NCBI RefSeq assembly: GCF_037975245.1
Contig: NC_092568.1
Span: 11,681,501 to 11,745,500 of the forward strand
Length of the DNA: 64,000 nucleotides
Source of the DNA: Apostichopus japonicus
Taxonomy: Eukaryota; Echinodermata; Holothuroidea; Aspidochirotida; Stichopodidae
Direction of reading: 5' to 3'
Shown here: piece by piece, positions 34,508 to 46,422 of the stretch
Layout: each line of letters starts with the position of its first letter
Numbering within the stretch: the first letter of the stretch is position 1
The notes under the pieces: generated by a model
Databases searched by the model: none
The model's input: the letters and a program-made list of their open reading frames with translations, nothing else
What the model was told of the DNA's origin: nothing
Program-made: the position numbers and the translations under genes

Positions 34508-34537
34508 GGTTCCTTGCTTTTTGAAAAGCAAGGAACC
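34508..34537. repeat. Perfect hairpin, 14-bp arms
   Basis: GGTTCCTTGCTTTT and its exact complement are separated by two bases. It stands at the left end of the AGGTCA-rich repeat block. 'agcaaggaacc' recurs at about 36763 near the right end, so it may be a terminal structure of the element. Confidence 0.9.
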
Positions 34538-36800
34538 TATGCGTTCAACTTGGCGTGTGTGTGGGTGCGTGTATGTGTGTGTGTGTGTATGTGACGCTTG
34601 GCTTGTGTACACGATATCTCAATAAGGAAATGATGTATCATGATGAAACTTGTTGGGTGGATAGCCCATAGTAAGAGGAAGATCCCTATTGTTTTTGGTG
34701 CCCGCAAAGGTCACCAAAGGTCAGTTAGATGCCAAAAACCAATATATTAAAAACAGCAATAACTCCCATTGACAGGGTCCGACATGGTTGATATTTTGGG
34801 AGTAGTTGTGAATGGGGTAAGGCATCGTTTCCAAACATAACGGTAATGTGATCGAAGGTCAACAAAGGTCAATTAATGATAAAAAACTAGTATTTTTGCG
34901 ATAACTTGAGAACGAAATGATGTCCGTTAGGGTTGGGAGTTGCTTCAATGTAATCCAATTGTCGACCTGCACCTGGGTGACCCTTGACCTCAATTTGACC
35001 TTTGGTGACCTTTACGTGTTTTTGGGGATTTTTAGTTTTGATGCTATTTTCAGGTGTCATAGGTACCTTCTGAACATAAATGTCAATAGGTTGACCCCGT
35101 GTGACCTTTATGTGCGAAGTTATATGGGGTCAAAGTTTTTCGGTCGGAGTTAGGATGGTTGCGCAGACTTGTCGTTTTGTTTTGTTTTTTAATCAGGAGA
35201 TTAAACTACATCTGAAACCAAGGTCAAAAGGTCAAAGGTCACATTAGAAAAAATGTGCTTATTTTGGGAGGAAACGAGCAAAAAAGAAAATGTTTGGTTT
35301 TGATGCTAGATTTGGATACCAAAGGTACCTTCCGATCAAAAATGTCAATGGGTTGACACCCGTGTGACCTTCGTGTGCGAAGTTATACGAGGTCAAAGTT
35401 AATTTTCAGACATTTAATGCAATAACTCCCAGTTCCAAGGTGTGACGTGGTTGATATTTTTGGACAAGTTGCAAATGGTATAGGGAAATATTTTCAAACT
35501 TAACGGTCATGTGATCCGAGGTCACCAAAGGTCAATTAATGTTAAAAAACTAGTATCTTGGGAGGAGAAAATGGGCAAAGAAAAAAATGTTTGAATTTGT
35601 ATAGTTTGATGCTCTATTTAGGTCTCACCGATCAAAAATGTCAATAAGTTGACCCAAGGTGACCTTTGTATATTAAGTTATATGAGGTCAAAGTTAATTT
35701 TCAGACATTTAGTGTAATAACTCCCAGTGCCAAGGTATTACACGGTTGATATTTTGGGACAAGTTGCAAATGGTATAGGGGAATATTTTCAAACTTAACG
35801 GTCATGTGATCCGAGGTCACAAAAGGTCAATTAATGATAAAAAACTAGTATTTTTGCGATAACTTGAGAACAAATTGTCCGTTAGGGTTTGGAGTTGCTT
35901 CAATGTAATCCAATTGTCGACCCTCATCTGGGTGACCCTTGACCTCATTTTGACCTCTGGTGACCTCTGGTGACCTTTTCGTGTTTTGGGATTTTTACAG
36001 TTTCGATGCTATTTTCAGATGTTAAAGATACCTTCTGATCATAAATGTCAATAGGTTGACCCCTGGATAAGCTTTGTGTGTGAAGTTATAGGAGGTCAAA
36101 GTTAATTTTCACACATTTCATGCAATAACTCCCAGTGCCAAGGTGTGACAAGGTTGATTCTTTTGGACAAGTTGCGAATGGTATAGGGGAATATTTTCAT
36201 ATTTTACTTAGCGGTCATGTGATCCAAGGTCACCAAAGGTCAGCTAATGTTAAAAAACTAGTATTTTGGGGGGAGAAAATGGGCAAAGAAAGCATGTTTG
36301 AATTTTTACAGTTTTGATGCTCCGTTTAGGTCTCACCGATCAAAAATGTCATTGGTTGACCTACGGGTGACCTTTGTGTGTGAAGTTATGTATACAAGTT
36401 CAAAGTTAATTTTTAGACATTTAATGCAATTAAATCCCAATACCAAGGTGTGACACGGTTGATAATTTGGGACAAGTTGTGAATGGGGTGGTGGAACATT
36501 TTCAAACTTAAAGGTCATGTCATCTGTGGTCACCAATGTTATCATATCTGTTGACCCGCTTGTAGGTGACCTTATACTTCTTACATTTTCGACGTCATAT
36601 TTAGATCTCAAAAGTGCCTTTTGATCAAAAATCCGATCACATTTTGTGATCACAAAAGTGTTGGCTATAGTGTTGGTTACTTTATGGGAACATGTAGGAC
36701 CACAATTACTTGGACTATTTGAGCCCAATCTTGCTTGATAATATGTGTATGGTCATATACCCCAAGCAAGGAACCACAGTGCCCTTGGGCTCTTGTTTAT
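34538..36800. repeat. Dispersed-repeat block with internal duplications and AGGTCA direct repeats
   Basis: The segment 'aataactcccagtgccaagg' recurs at about 34758, 35422, 35717 and 36125, with diverged form at 36428. 'ggtcaattaatg' and 'aaaaactagtat' follow in each unit. Spacing is unequal (about 295-660 bp), so units are partly deleted. A (GT)n tract lies at 34553-34592. AGGTCA half-sites, mostly four bases apart, occur throughout. No coding capacity was recognised; open frames here have no motif. Confidence 0.85.
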
Positions 36801-37282
36801 CTTGTCCGTTCTTTACTAGATCTAGACACCCACGAAATCTGAACTGTGATATCCGGTTGAAACAAATGTCTGTGCTGTCATTACTGTCATTCGTTTTAGT
36901 CAACGCAATTTTTTAGTGTGTACAACATATTGTCATTCGTTATGTGTAACGCAATTGTCATTCGTTTTAGTAATACCCCTGGAAAAGTGCACAACAAATT
37001 CAGGGGTAGTCTATTATTAATTTTCTAGCATTTGTAGTGGTAAATTAGTGAAGTTACCACAAATCAGGGAAAGGGTGGGGGGAGGGAGAAGGTGGCACCC
37101 CACACCAGCTTTTCGTCATTTCCGCTTCAGCTAATTTCATAACCAGATTTTCTCAATCTAGGGAATGGATTCAGAAGTAGGAAAAAAAGTTGGAAATAAG
37201 GCACCATCGGCCTGTTTTTTTTTTCTATTTTGACATGTTAGTATGCCCCAATAAGTCATTGAAAATTGGCTCTTTAGCATTT

Positions 37283-38107
37283 GAACTGATGCTGCATGCA
37301 TCACATTACACCCAGGTTTTGAAGCTGTGTGCCTGAACCCATGGGGTGCAACAGACAGCCTACTACGTGAACCGTCAACAGTATGGTGGCCGTGCACAGG
37401 AAAATAGCATCCATGAGTAAGTAGAGAATACATTACATTTGTAGTATAACTTTATTCATTGCTCTGACCTGCTGTTGAATGATGTAACAATACAGAGGGT
37501 GTGCTTGTATTCATAGCTTAGTTTTGTTGTGAAGGGAATTACATTAAGATATAGATTAGATCAAGAAAATGTGTGCACCATGTTCAAAACCTGCTTCTGA
37601 TTAGGACATTTTGTGCAAAAACAAAAACTGGTGCAATGTCCTTGAGGTTAACCCTTATCATACTGACTGACATAGTAGTCATTTACACTGAGCCACGGAA
37701 CCAAATGCCACACAAAAAATGTCCACCATGCTTGGGCATGATCCATTTACAAATTTTAGTCACCGAGATTCAATGATCAGTTTGTGTAAATTGCATAGCT
37801 AGGCCTAAAACTTTAGGGGAGGCAGATTTAGGGGCCAATTAAAATTCTGGAAATCATATGGAGATTTATTTTACAGTTGACGTCCCCAGATGGCTACCAA
37901 GCTTTCGTGTGTCATCTTTCATAGCTGGTTTTCATATGATTATTTTGCAGGAAATACAGACACACAGAATACAGACAACTTGTACGGATGTGCTGGCAGT
38001 TTTTAGGGAAGGAGGTTTGTGTTGTTCTCCCATCCTGTGCAGTAAGGAGGATTCGAGCAGCTTTTCCATCTGAACAGTATGAAGGGTTTAAATTACCAAG
38101 ACTGTGA
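37283..38107 (+). pseudogene. P2X7-type cytoplasmic (ballast) domain gene, two exons, frameshifted
   Basis: Exon A (about 37283-37416) reads CITLHPGFEAVCLNPWG, then, after a frame change, QQTAYYVNRQQYGGRAQENS, and ends in phase 2 at GTAAGT. Exon B (37951-38107), after TATTTTGCAG, completes the split codon and reads KYRHTEYRQLVRMCWQFLG, VVLPSCAVRRIRAAFPSEQY, EGFKLPRL and a stop. The RQ...W..LG....LPSC.V..IR..FP...Y.GF pattern is the zinc/nucleotide-binding ballast domain of P2X7 receptors, which is abundant as stand-alone P2X7-like proteins in marine invertebrates. No P2X channel part is visible. The frameshift in exon A and the lack of an open N-terminal part suggest a pseudogene. The splice phase match is exact. 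Confidence 0.75.
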
Positions 38108-38109
38108 GA

Positions 38110-39600
38110 ATGCGGACTTTGTATGCCAAGTCAAACTATCATTTTTGCAAAGTTTAATGAAACAGGGTTCAGTCCTGCCTGTTTTGTGGCTGAATGGTGA
38201 ACATTTTGGAATTCCAGGATACATTTTTCTGGTTCATGGTATTAACTTCAATCTTGGATGAAATTTTACATTTCCAAGTTTGGGAAGTACATAACAGTAA
38301 TAAATAATAAAAACTCAAGTTAAATTTTTGTATGTATTCTCTCTTGTAACAAAAGCTGTAACTTATAGTAGCCTGCCAAAAAATCTGGATGATTGAAATC
38401 TCAAATATACTAGGTTAAAATAGAAGAACAGGTTGAATAAAGTAGCCTAAACCACTATGTCAATGGGATATTTTAGGCTTTCATTTAAATAAAAGTGTAT
38501 TGAAAATCAATCTGAAATTGTTCATTAATCCATGGAATATCAAGTTTACTTGTTCATAAATGGAATAAAAAAATCACAATTTATCCCATGTGGGGGGGGG
38601 GGGGGGGACAAACAGCAAATTTCTGTCAATCCATTTCGAGAAAAACAAAAAATTGGCAACATGTTTGAAACACCAAATATTAAGTCAGCATGAAATTGAT
38701 ATTTATGAAGTCTAAGCTCTCTAGAGAGGAATACTTGTCATTGGAACTTTTGTTTAAATATAATGTTATCATTTATTTAGTTACAATGGAAACCAGATGT
38801 AAGTAAAACTTTAATGTAAGACTTTAGCAACTTCCCTTAAGGCTGGTAGTGACCTGTTAATTAACACTGCTCTGCAGCTGTGCCAAAACATCATGTGAAC
38901 AGACAATTCACAGAGTCGATTGCTCCCCACTACAATGAAACAAAATTAGAAATTGGGAGGCCATCAACCACTTCAGCAAAGCTTTTGAAATCTGCTTCGG
39001 TGTTGTTTTATGGCATCCTCATTGTTTGGATGAACATAGGAGCTTGCAAGTGGTGGTGGCTCTTTTCGGACAGGAACAGGACACTCCTCTCCCAGAGTTC
39101 CACTTCTGCAGAAGTTGTGCAAGCAGTCAAAAAGTTACTATACATAATCTGTAGAATAGTAAAGATATGAAGAATAATATAATAATAGTTCATAAAAATA
39201 TACCATTTAGATAGAGGCATTCCAATCACTCCATTTCGGTCAATAGTCATGGCACAATGCACAGTTGTCAGTCAAGTCTTTGGATGCCCAACTAAGGCGA
39301 CAGCTGATACACCTCGATTGGTGTGGATACATGGGTCAGGTTTTACCTGACAACTTGTGGCTGAACTTGTGCCTGATGTAGTAAAGTAAACATGTGGACA
39401 GAGTAACATCCTGTCCCATCCCCTTGTAATCCCTCGTAAAAGAGTGAGTGTATAAGATGCAACTTTCACCATTTGTATTCAGTAGCAGATATCCAGTCAA
39501 GTGAAGATATAATATACCCTGTTAAATGCAACTACTTGTTTGTGCCTTTATTTCTTGTTCACATACCGCTGTGACAACTCTACCAGATACAGCTTATGAT
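38110..39600. other. Unassigned; one coding-like minus-strand stretch near 39.0-39.1 kb
   Basis: A G-run of 16 lies near 38590. On the minus strand about 39125-38985 reads CRSGTLGEECPVPVRKEP then PPLASSYVHPNNEDAIKQ before a stop. It looks protein-like but matches no family I know, and no splice partners were found. Confidence 0.25.
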
Positions 39601-41740
39601 CAGGGACGTAGCCAGGGGGGAGCAGGGGGAGCAACCGCTCCCCCCTTTCAGTGTCGATTTTTTTTTTAAACTGTCGTTTTTTTAGCATGGTATTTTTTCA
39701 GTGCTCTTTTGATCTTGAATACTTGTCAGCTCCGTTAACTCGATTGTAATCGTAGTAACATTCACGCCTACTGATTCAACTACTTACTTAGTTTGGCAGA
39801 TGCAATTAGCTAAATTTAGCTTATAGCCAATTACAAGCCTACAGTTGGCCACTGCGTAATAAAATACATATAGCCTACCTAACCGCACTCTATGGAATAT
39901 CACGAACTGTATGCACAACAACGTCGACAATGTTCGTTCAATGAGTCGTTCTAAGTTGTTGCAAGAACAGCATGTTATGAAGCTAAGCTAGCAATATGAG
40001 CCCAATCTAAAAAGTGATACGCACTTCCTACAAATAATTATTACACTGCTAATACACTGCGATAACGATATTTGTTTTTAGGCCACTGCGTATCTGGCTG
40101 TATTACAAAATATGAAAGTTTATATTGTCCATCAGTTAAGTTCGTCAAATGTATTAAAGTCCAGACATTGGACAATAAACAAGAATCATCCTACTGGAAA
40201 GCTTGTAAAAGAGCACTATGTTTGTCTTTCTGATATATTATGTAAAAGAACATGTAAAAGAATTTAACCAGGAAACAAAATCTGCTGATACTGGTATCAT
40301 ATGATCAGAGCGTAGCCAGTATGTAGCACGATAGTTTCATTCAACACTCTACCCGCCGAAAAAGACTATAGGATCCGATCTTGTCAGTTTTTTAACATGT
40401 AGTTAAGAACCCGTTTACGCAGATAATATTTCAGTTGAGAAAACACTTGAGAAATTTGCATCAGATGGCAATCGTCGGATAGCTCTCGCCTTCTCTTAGT
40501 AGGCTAACTTAAACATGTACTAGCTACAGTTGTATCAAAGACATTTCTGGACTATCTTTGTATCTACAAGTATCAGAAGTTGAAAAGTAAGACTACTAAG
40601 ACGGGGGGGGGGGGGGGTTGATGGAGTGATGTGTATACGCAAATAAGATAATACAATAAGATTTATAAAGGGTACTAAATATCAGGCTGCATCAAGTCCA
40701 ATCGAATTTCTGCAAAGTACCCTTTGACGTCGGTGCCCCCCCCCCCAGATTAAAAGTGCTTCCGCCGCGGATATGATGGATAAAATACAATGTATGTTAT
40801 CCCCTAGTCAGCCTGCCCCGATGTGCAGTATTAATTGCTATTTTGCTTTCAACAAGTACTGTTTCTAAAATTTTGGCCCCTGTGCTCACTTCTGCTATAG
40901 AATACTCTTTAGATGTATGAAAGTTTTCCATTCTTGCTTGTATTACCCTAGCTTACACTCCACCACATTTCCACCCCCCCCCCCCCACCATCCATCACTC
41001 TATTTATGCCTATTTATGGGGACCTTTTGGGCGTAATACTGCTGCCTCCTTTTTGTCTAGTAGCTTGCCCCCCATATACATGCCTCGATGTTTTACTGGT
41101 GGAGATTCCTTGTATCCCGTTCAAAACTGACGACTGAAATCTTTAATGCCTGTCACCACCCTCCCCCATTTCCCAACTGTTTTTCGGTAATTACAAGCAC
41201 ATGTATAAGATCATGCTACCTTTAAATGGAGATGACATTCTGCAGAATCCTGCCTTTGTATTTTCACTGCAGTTGGTTGGGGAACAGTTTCTAGATTAAT
41301 CTAAGTAGTGAAAATTGGGAAAGAAAATAACAAGGAAGTTATGAAAGTTCATTTAAGAAAGCAGTATGATTTTTTTGAAAGCATGTGCACCTGTCACAAG
41401 CGTTTCCTCTTGTAACAAAAATTGCAGCCCTACTACCAAAAATGGCAAAATATAAGGATGTCATTTACTGTGCAACATATGAGCCATGACTCTGAGTATG
41501 AAGATATGTGGGAGCACATCATTTAGCAAAATGACATGTAAACATAGATCTGATGCTTGTCATACTGGATTCTTCATGATGTACCACTGATCAAATGCTT
41601 CAGTAAGCCCTATAGCCTACGCCTAACTTATCGTCGCCATACCTAATTTAGGACCTAACTAACTGAACGAAATTATAAGAATTAGCCTACTGCAAGTTAG
41701 TAATAATACTAAGTAAGTCCTGGTAGTAGGCCTAGGCCAG
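39601..41740. other. Repeat-rich non-coding stretch
   Basis: It contains a CAG-type repeat end at about 39602 ('cagggacgtagccagg') and another at about 40306 ('cagagcgtagccag'), whose right ends I could not pair, plus G/C runs at 40601, 40738 and 40975. No genes are recognised. Confidence 0.45.
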
Positions 41741-41753
41741 AAAATACACTTAC

Positions 41754-41897
41754 TCTTTTCCGATCCAGCTTCGCAACTACTGGTCTACTTGTTTCTATAT
41801 CTCCTCGAGATTTGAAGATACTCTCTCCAAATAGAGAAGGAACGGCATTGTCTTGTAGACGGCGAGCTGTTGGGATCCAAAGCCAAGTTGCGCGGAT
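41754..41897 (-). CDS. THAP-domain C-terminal end, single exon fragment
   Basis: The minus-strand frame reads ATWLWIPTARRLQDNAVPSL then FGESIFKSRGDIETSRPVV, with donor GTAAGT at 41753. RRLQDNAVPSLF matches the conserved end of THAP zinc-finger DNA-binding domains (LK.DAVPTIF). The C2CH zinc ligands would be upstream; a possible start is MGAQQCKKVSCSSNT from 42076, but no clean splice pair joins it. THAP domains occur both in host regulators and in P-element/Kolobok transposases, and the context does not decide between them. Confidence 0.5.
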
Positions 41898-42702
41898 AGG
41901 CGATAGGAAACTTTAACTTTAACTAGTGAAGTGCGCACTGCACACATAAGATTCGCTCGAAGGTCCAAGCCAGTCTTTGCTTAGGCAGCTAGGCTGGCTG
42001 AGTGCACTGGTACTACGCTATCGCTGTATACAGTGTTTGACGAACACGAAACTTTCTTGCACTGTTGTGCACCCATTCTCATATGGTATTAGCGCCATAT
42101 TGTTGTAGTCATAATAAGGCGTTTCCTTTGTAGTTAACTGCGTCACAACATTGGAACTTACCTTATCCTGATTTTTGCCTTATTGAACTGTTATTTATTA
42201 AATCTCAAGAAATATTCTGCATTCCGAAATATAACCATTCCATTCATAGTAACATCTTGATCGGGTTACTAAGTTATGAAAATTTAACGTTGATAAAATG
42301 TCGACAATGGCAGTGACATTACTCACTGGCGCGTTGAAGACCACGTGAATCATCTGTAAACCTCATCATGAAATCAAATGGCTTGTAAATGTACTACAAA
42401 CGTGCCAAGAACGGAAACATACCCTACTTCAGAATGGTATAGTACGTGCTGAGGTTTAGCTCAAGTTTCTTTTGAAATATTTTGTCCTGTACCTGATTAC
42501 CTATAGTTAAATCATGTCCAGAATGGCAAAATATTCGAATGAGATGTGTTAGAGTTAAGTTAACAAAGTGTTATTCGGGGAAAATAACATTTGACCATTA
42601 TATGCATGGGTAACAGATTTCTTTAAATTTGCTGTTTCTTCAGTCAGATCAAGTGCGTAGAATATATTTTGGTCTTGAAGTTGACCTTCAGAATCGTTAT
42701 CG

Positions 42703-43639
42703 TAAGGGAGCGTAGAAGGGACATGGTGATGAAAGAGAAACAAACTCGTCAAAATGACAAAATTCAGAAAAATGACGTTTTGCCGAGTTTAACAACCGAC
42801 AAAATTATTAAATTTGCCGAGATACAACAAGTCGTCAAAATGACAAAATTCTGAAAATTGACGTTTTGCCGAGATACAATAACTCATCAAAATGACAAAA
42901 ATCTGAAAATTGACGTTTTGCCGAGATACAACAAGTCGTCAAAATGACAACATTTTGAAAACTGACGTTTTGCCGAAATACAATAATTTATCAAAATGAA
43001 AAAAAATCAGAATTTTGTCATTTTGACGACTTGCTGTATCTCGGCAAAACGTCAATTTTCAGAATTTTGTCATTTTGACGACTTGTTGTATCTCGGCAAA
43101 CGTCAATTTTCAGAATTTTGTCATTTTGACGACTTGTTGTATCTCGGCAAAACGTCATTTTTCATTTTTTTTATGTCACTTTGACGACTTGTTGTATCTC
43201 GACAAAACGTTAAAATTCAGATTTTTGTCATTTTGACGAATTGTTGCATCTCGGCAAAACGTCAATTTTCAAAATTTTGTCATTTTGACGACTTCTTGTA
43301 TCTCGGCAAAACGTCAATTTTCAATATTTTGTCATTTTGACGACTTGTTGTATCCCGGCAAAACGTCAATTTTCAATTTTTTTTGTCACTTTGACGACTT
43401 GTTGTATCTCGAAAAAACGTTAAAATTCAGATTTTTGTCATTTTGACGAATTGTTGCATCTCGGCAAAACGTCAATTTTCAAAATTTTGTCATTTTGACG
43501 ACTTGTTGTATCTCGACAAATTTAATAATTTTGTCGGTTTGATTAGTTGTTAAACTCGGCAAAACGTCATTTTTCTGAATTTTGTCATTTTGACGAGTTT
43601 GTTTCTCTTTCATCACCATGTCCCTTCTACGCTTCCGTA
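42703..43639. mobile_element. Foldback transposon with 52-bp internal repeats and 6-bp target duplication
   Basis: The 937-bp element is flanked by TTATCG (42697-42702 and 43640-43645). Ends are inverted: TAAGGGAGCGTAG at left, the complement of TACGGAAGCGTAG at right, followed by a long matching arm (gaagggacatggtgatgaaa, caaactcgtcaaaatgac). Inside, a 52-bp unit containing 'cgttttgccgagatacaac' and 'cgtcaaaatgacaaaatt' repeats in one orientation to about 43000, then in the opposite orientation to about 43600. Fully inverted arms make a giant hairpin. It has no coding capacity. Confidence 0.9.
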
Positions 43640-43895
43640 TTATCGGGTATCCAAACAACTATAGGTAGCGCTATGGATAAAGTGGTTGATTGCCAGTGAC
43701 GCGACAAACTGTATGATCGAGTTACGCAAATTAGGTTAATCAGAATGTATTGAATTGAAACTTAGAAGAGAACATATCCGCTGTTTTTGGAGTACGCATT
43801 GTTTGTGCAAAGAACTGAACATACCATTAGCAACAGCGCGGGAGAGGAGACGGGGATCACAATTTTCCCAATTGATTTTGTAGAAGGGCCAGAGG

Positions 43896-44996
43896 CAGTG
43901 GCGGCGGAACCGGGGGGCTTGGGGGGCTCAGCCCCCCCAAATGAACAAGTTGAGGGGGCAAATGCATGATAAGCCCCCCCCCCAATATTTACCAAGGCTC
44001 CGAAACGTGCATCTTCCCATTTTTCAATGCCTATACTTGTCGATCTGTCCGATGCACACGTATACTTTATAGGTGTAATAATTTTAGTAATTGCTGGGGG
44101 ACCCTGGTCCCTCGGACCGTCCCCTGGCTAGACCACATTGTCACCCCAACCGCGTCTTCACGCCCCGTGAAAAGTGGAAGCAGTTAGTGTGAGTACCGGT
44201 AAGCGTAACACAACTTCGTCTTAGGCCAATGACTTGCCTCATTTCAGCCATTTCTCCAACATCCCCTTACTTAGCGGCGGAGCGCCATATATACAGTCAG
44301 GGGCGGATCCCCCCCCCCCTCCTGACGGACTCAAATGGACTGCTGGCGCCCTTTTCAGCTTTTCACTACTTTTAACTTAATCGCGATTATTGACTATTTT
44401 ATTGCGCTCTCATATACCTATTGACATTTGTCATATTCTGTTGGTGTAATTTTCCGACAAAATGGCGACGACACCTATTTATTCTCCGTTTATCTGCAAA
44501 TTAGCAAGGCCCGGAAAGGGTAATTTTTTTTTTGCAATCTAGGGAGTAACGTTACTCAAAACTTTTCTGTACGCTCAGCGCCAACCTGTGGTGGCGCTCC
44601 GCTTAGATAGTCTCGAAAGCGCCCCTACAGACCATTCTTGCCCCCCTGACCAATACCCCTAGCTCCGCCACTGCCCTTACTACACTCAAAAACGTCTTTG
44701 CGAGTACACTACGAGTAATAGCTACTCTCTTAAAACACCATCGAATATACAAATTACAATGTGTTTACAGACTTTTACGTGCAATCTGAGAAATTGCAGG
44801 CTTGAGACCCATATTTTAGGGCTAGGTATTCGCAGCATAAAACACTCGGGAAGTGCCGTTTCCGGCCATCTGGGGGTTTGAAAAAACCCACAATTTTCTT
44901 GTACGCTCCGCGCCAACCGATGGTGGCGCCCCGCTTAGATAGTCTCCACACATTAGCCCCCCCCCCCCCAATAATTTTTCCGTTCCGCCGCGCCTG
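43896..44996. mobile_element. hAT-like element, 1.1 kb, with exact 8-bp target duplication
   Basis: Left end CAGTGGCGGCGGAACC, right end the complement of CAGGCGCGGCGGAACG, flanked by GCCAGAGG on both sides (43888-43895 and 44997-45004). CAG...CTG ends and an 8-bp duplication fit hAT. Internal sequence is a mosaic of related repeats (a second CAGGGGCGGATCC end near 44297 and two copies of 'tggtggcgc...cgcttagatagt' near 44590 and 44912), so other elements have inserted or recombined. No transposase is seen. Confidence 0.9.
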
Positions 44997-45004
44997 GCCA
45001 GAGG

Positions 45005-46000
45005 CGAATGAAGGACTCGTTATAAACTTGGAAACGGGACTGTTTTGGGGTCAAAGAAGCCGACCCTAATGTTTCCAGCCTTTTCACCAGAAAAACTAGT
45101 TTAAATCTGAATAGTACGTAGGTTATAGACTAATTTAGGTCATTTTGGGTAGCTCTTGGCCAAACATTATGCTAATAAAATAAACTAACTAAAAAATGTT
45201 CTCGATTGATTAAGTAGTAACCTGAATCCTCAAATGATCAATTGCACCAAGTTGGTATACTGGTTGATATATAAACCATTTGTAATTCTTTTAGTGAAAT
45301 TTCATGTTTACAGATGGCTTAGTATTATCAAAGCCATGTTCCCTTCATTGTGAATGTATAAACAAATAACTACAAGCACAACATATATCTCATTTTTTTT
45401 TAAGGAAAGAGACGTTTACCCTACCTGTTGGCATCTACAACGACTTCGATTATCACAAAATATAATTAAAAAGAAAGATAAACATCACTTGAAGTCGTGT
45501 GTGATAATATCATATGGCACAAAATTGCTCAGGAGGTTATATTAAGCAAGTTGGGGGTTGTCACTTTATTTTTATTTTTAGCCTTTGACCCAATCAACGA
45601 ACCTCCGCGACTACACGTGACATACTGCGTATATATCAATCCGCCCGAATGTTGTCCTTCAGGAAAAGTGACAAAAAAGCAGCAGGAGAACAACGCTTTT
45701 GCTAGGTTATCAATTAGGATCTGTTTCCTTGTGGTTTGGATGTTAAAGAGCATGAATGGAAGCATATGTTGTGCAAGCAGCGTACGAAAATTGTTTACGA
45801 CTGAGTAAAGCGGTTGGTTGACAAGTGCTTTCGTAGCAGAAAATCTGCATGGTCATGATAACGGACAATTGATGGTGCCATGAATGGCCAACTTGTCAGC
45901 TATCCAGCGTTTAGCTGGTGAGAACTATCTAGACTTAAAGACCACATTACTGTTGTGATTAGTGTGTAAGTCATTAGGGCATTTAATGAGCGTATGATAT
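45005..46000. other. Non-coding; one unexplained 103-codon open frame
   Basis: A plus-strand open frame at 45497-45808 has no recognisable motif and no start context or splice support, so it is not called as a gene. Confidence 0.3.
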
Positions 46001-46007
46001 ATACGGC

Positions 46008-46200
46008 AGGCGCGTATCCAGGGGGCGTTGGGGGCGCGCGCCCCCGGGGTAAGGAAAAGAAGAGAAAAAATAAAAAAGAGAAGAAAAAAGGGAAAAAATA
46101 GGGGGAAAAGAGGAGGAGGAGTGGAAGGAAGGGAAAAGAAAAAGAAGAAAGAGAGACAAAGGAGAAAAGGAGGGAGTAAAAGAAAAAAAACGCCAAGGGA
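46008..46200 (+). mobile_element. Dispersed repeat with polypurine body
   Basis: It starts CAGGCGCGTATCCAGGGGGC, then GCGCGCGCCCCC, then about 140 bp of almost pure purine. It is the inverse-orientation relative of 26.47-26.68 kb. The exact right end is unclear. Confidence 0.75.
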
Positions 46201-46261
46201 GAGAAAGGGGAACAGTGACATAATAACAGCGCTGATCCCTATTATATACACATGGTCGGGT

Positions 46262-46373
46262 AGCCAGTGACGGATCGAGGATTTCGGAAGGGGCGTGCGC
46301 CTCACCCTACCCCTTAAACCGACAACTCCATTTTTGACGTTTCCATTTTTCCTCTCTCACTAATGTATCTATA

Positions 46374-46422
<49 letters not shown>

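Noticed and set aside
42996-43600. CRISPR-like regular repeats of about 52 bp
   Set aside because: Repeats are contiguous with no unique spacers, occur in mirror orientation inside a transposon with target duplication, and the DNA is animal.
45900-46305. Overlapping Phe/Leu-rich and Lys/Arg-rich frames on both strands
   Set aside because: Same polypurine repeat as at 26.5 kb; not membrane or nuclear proteins.
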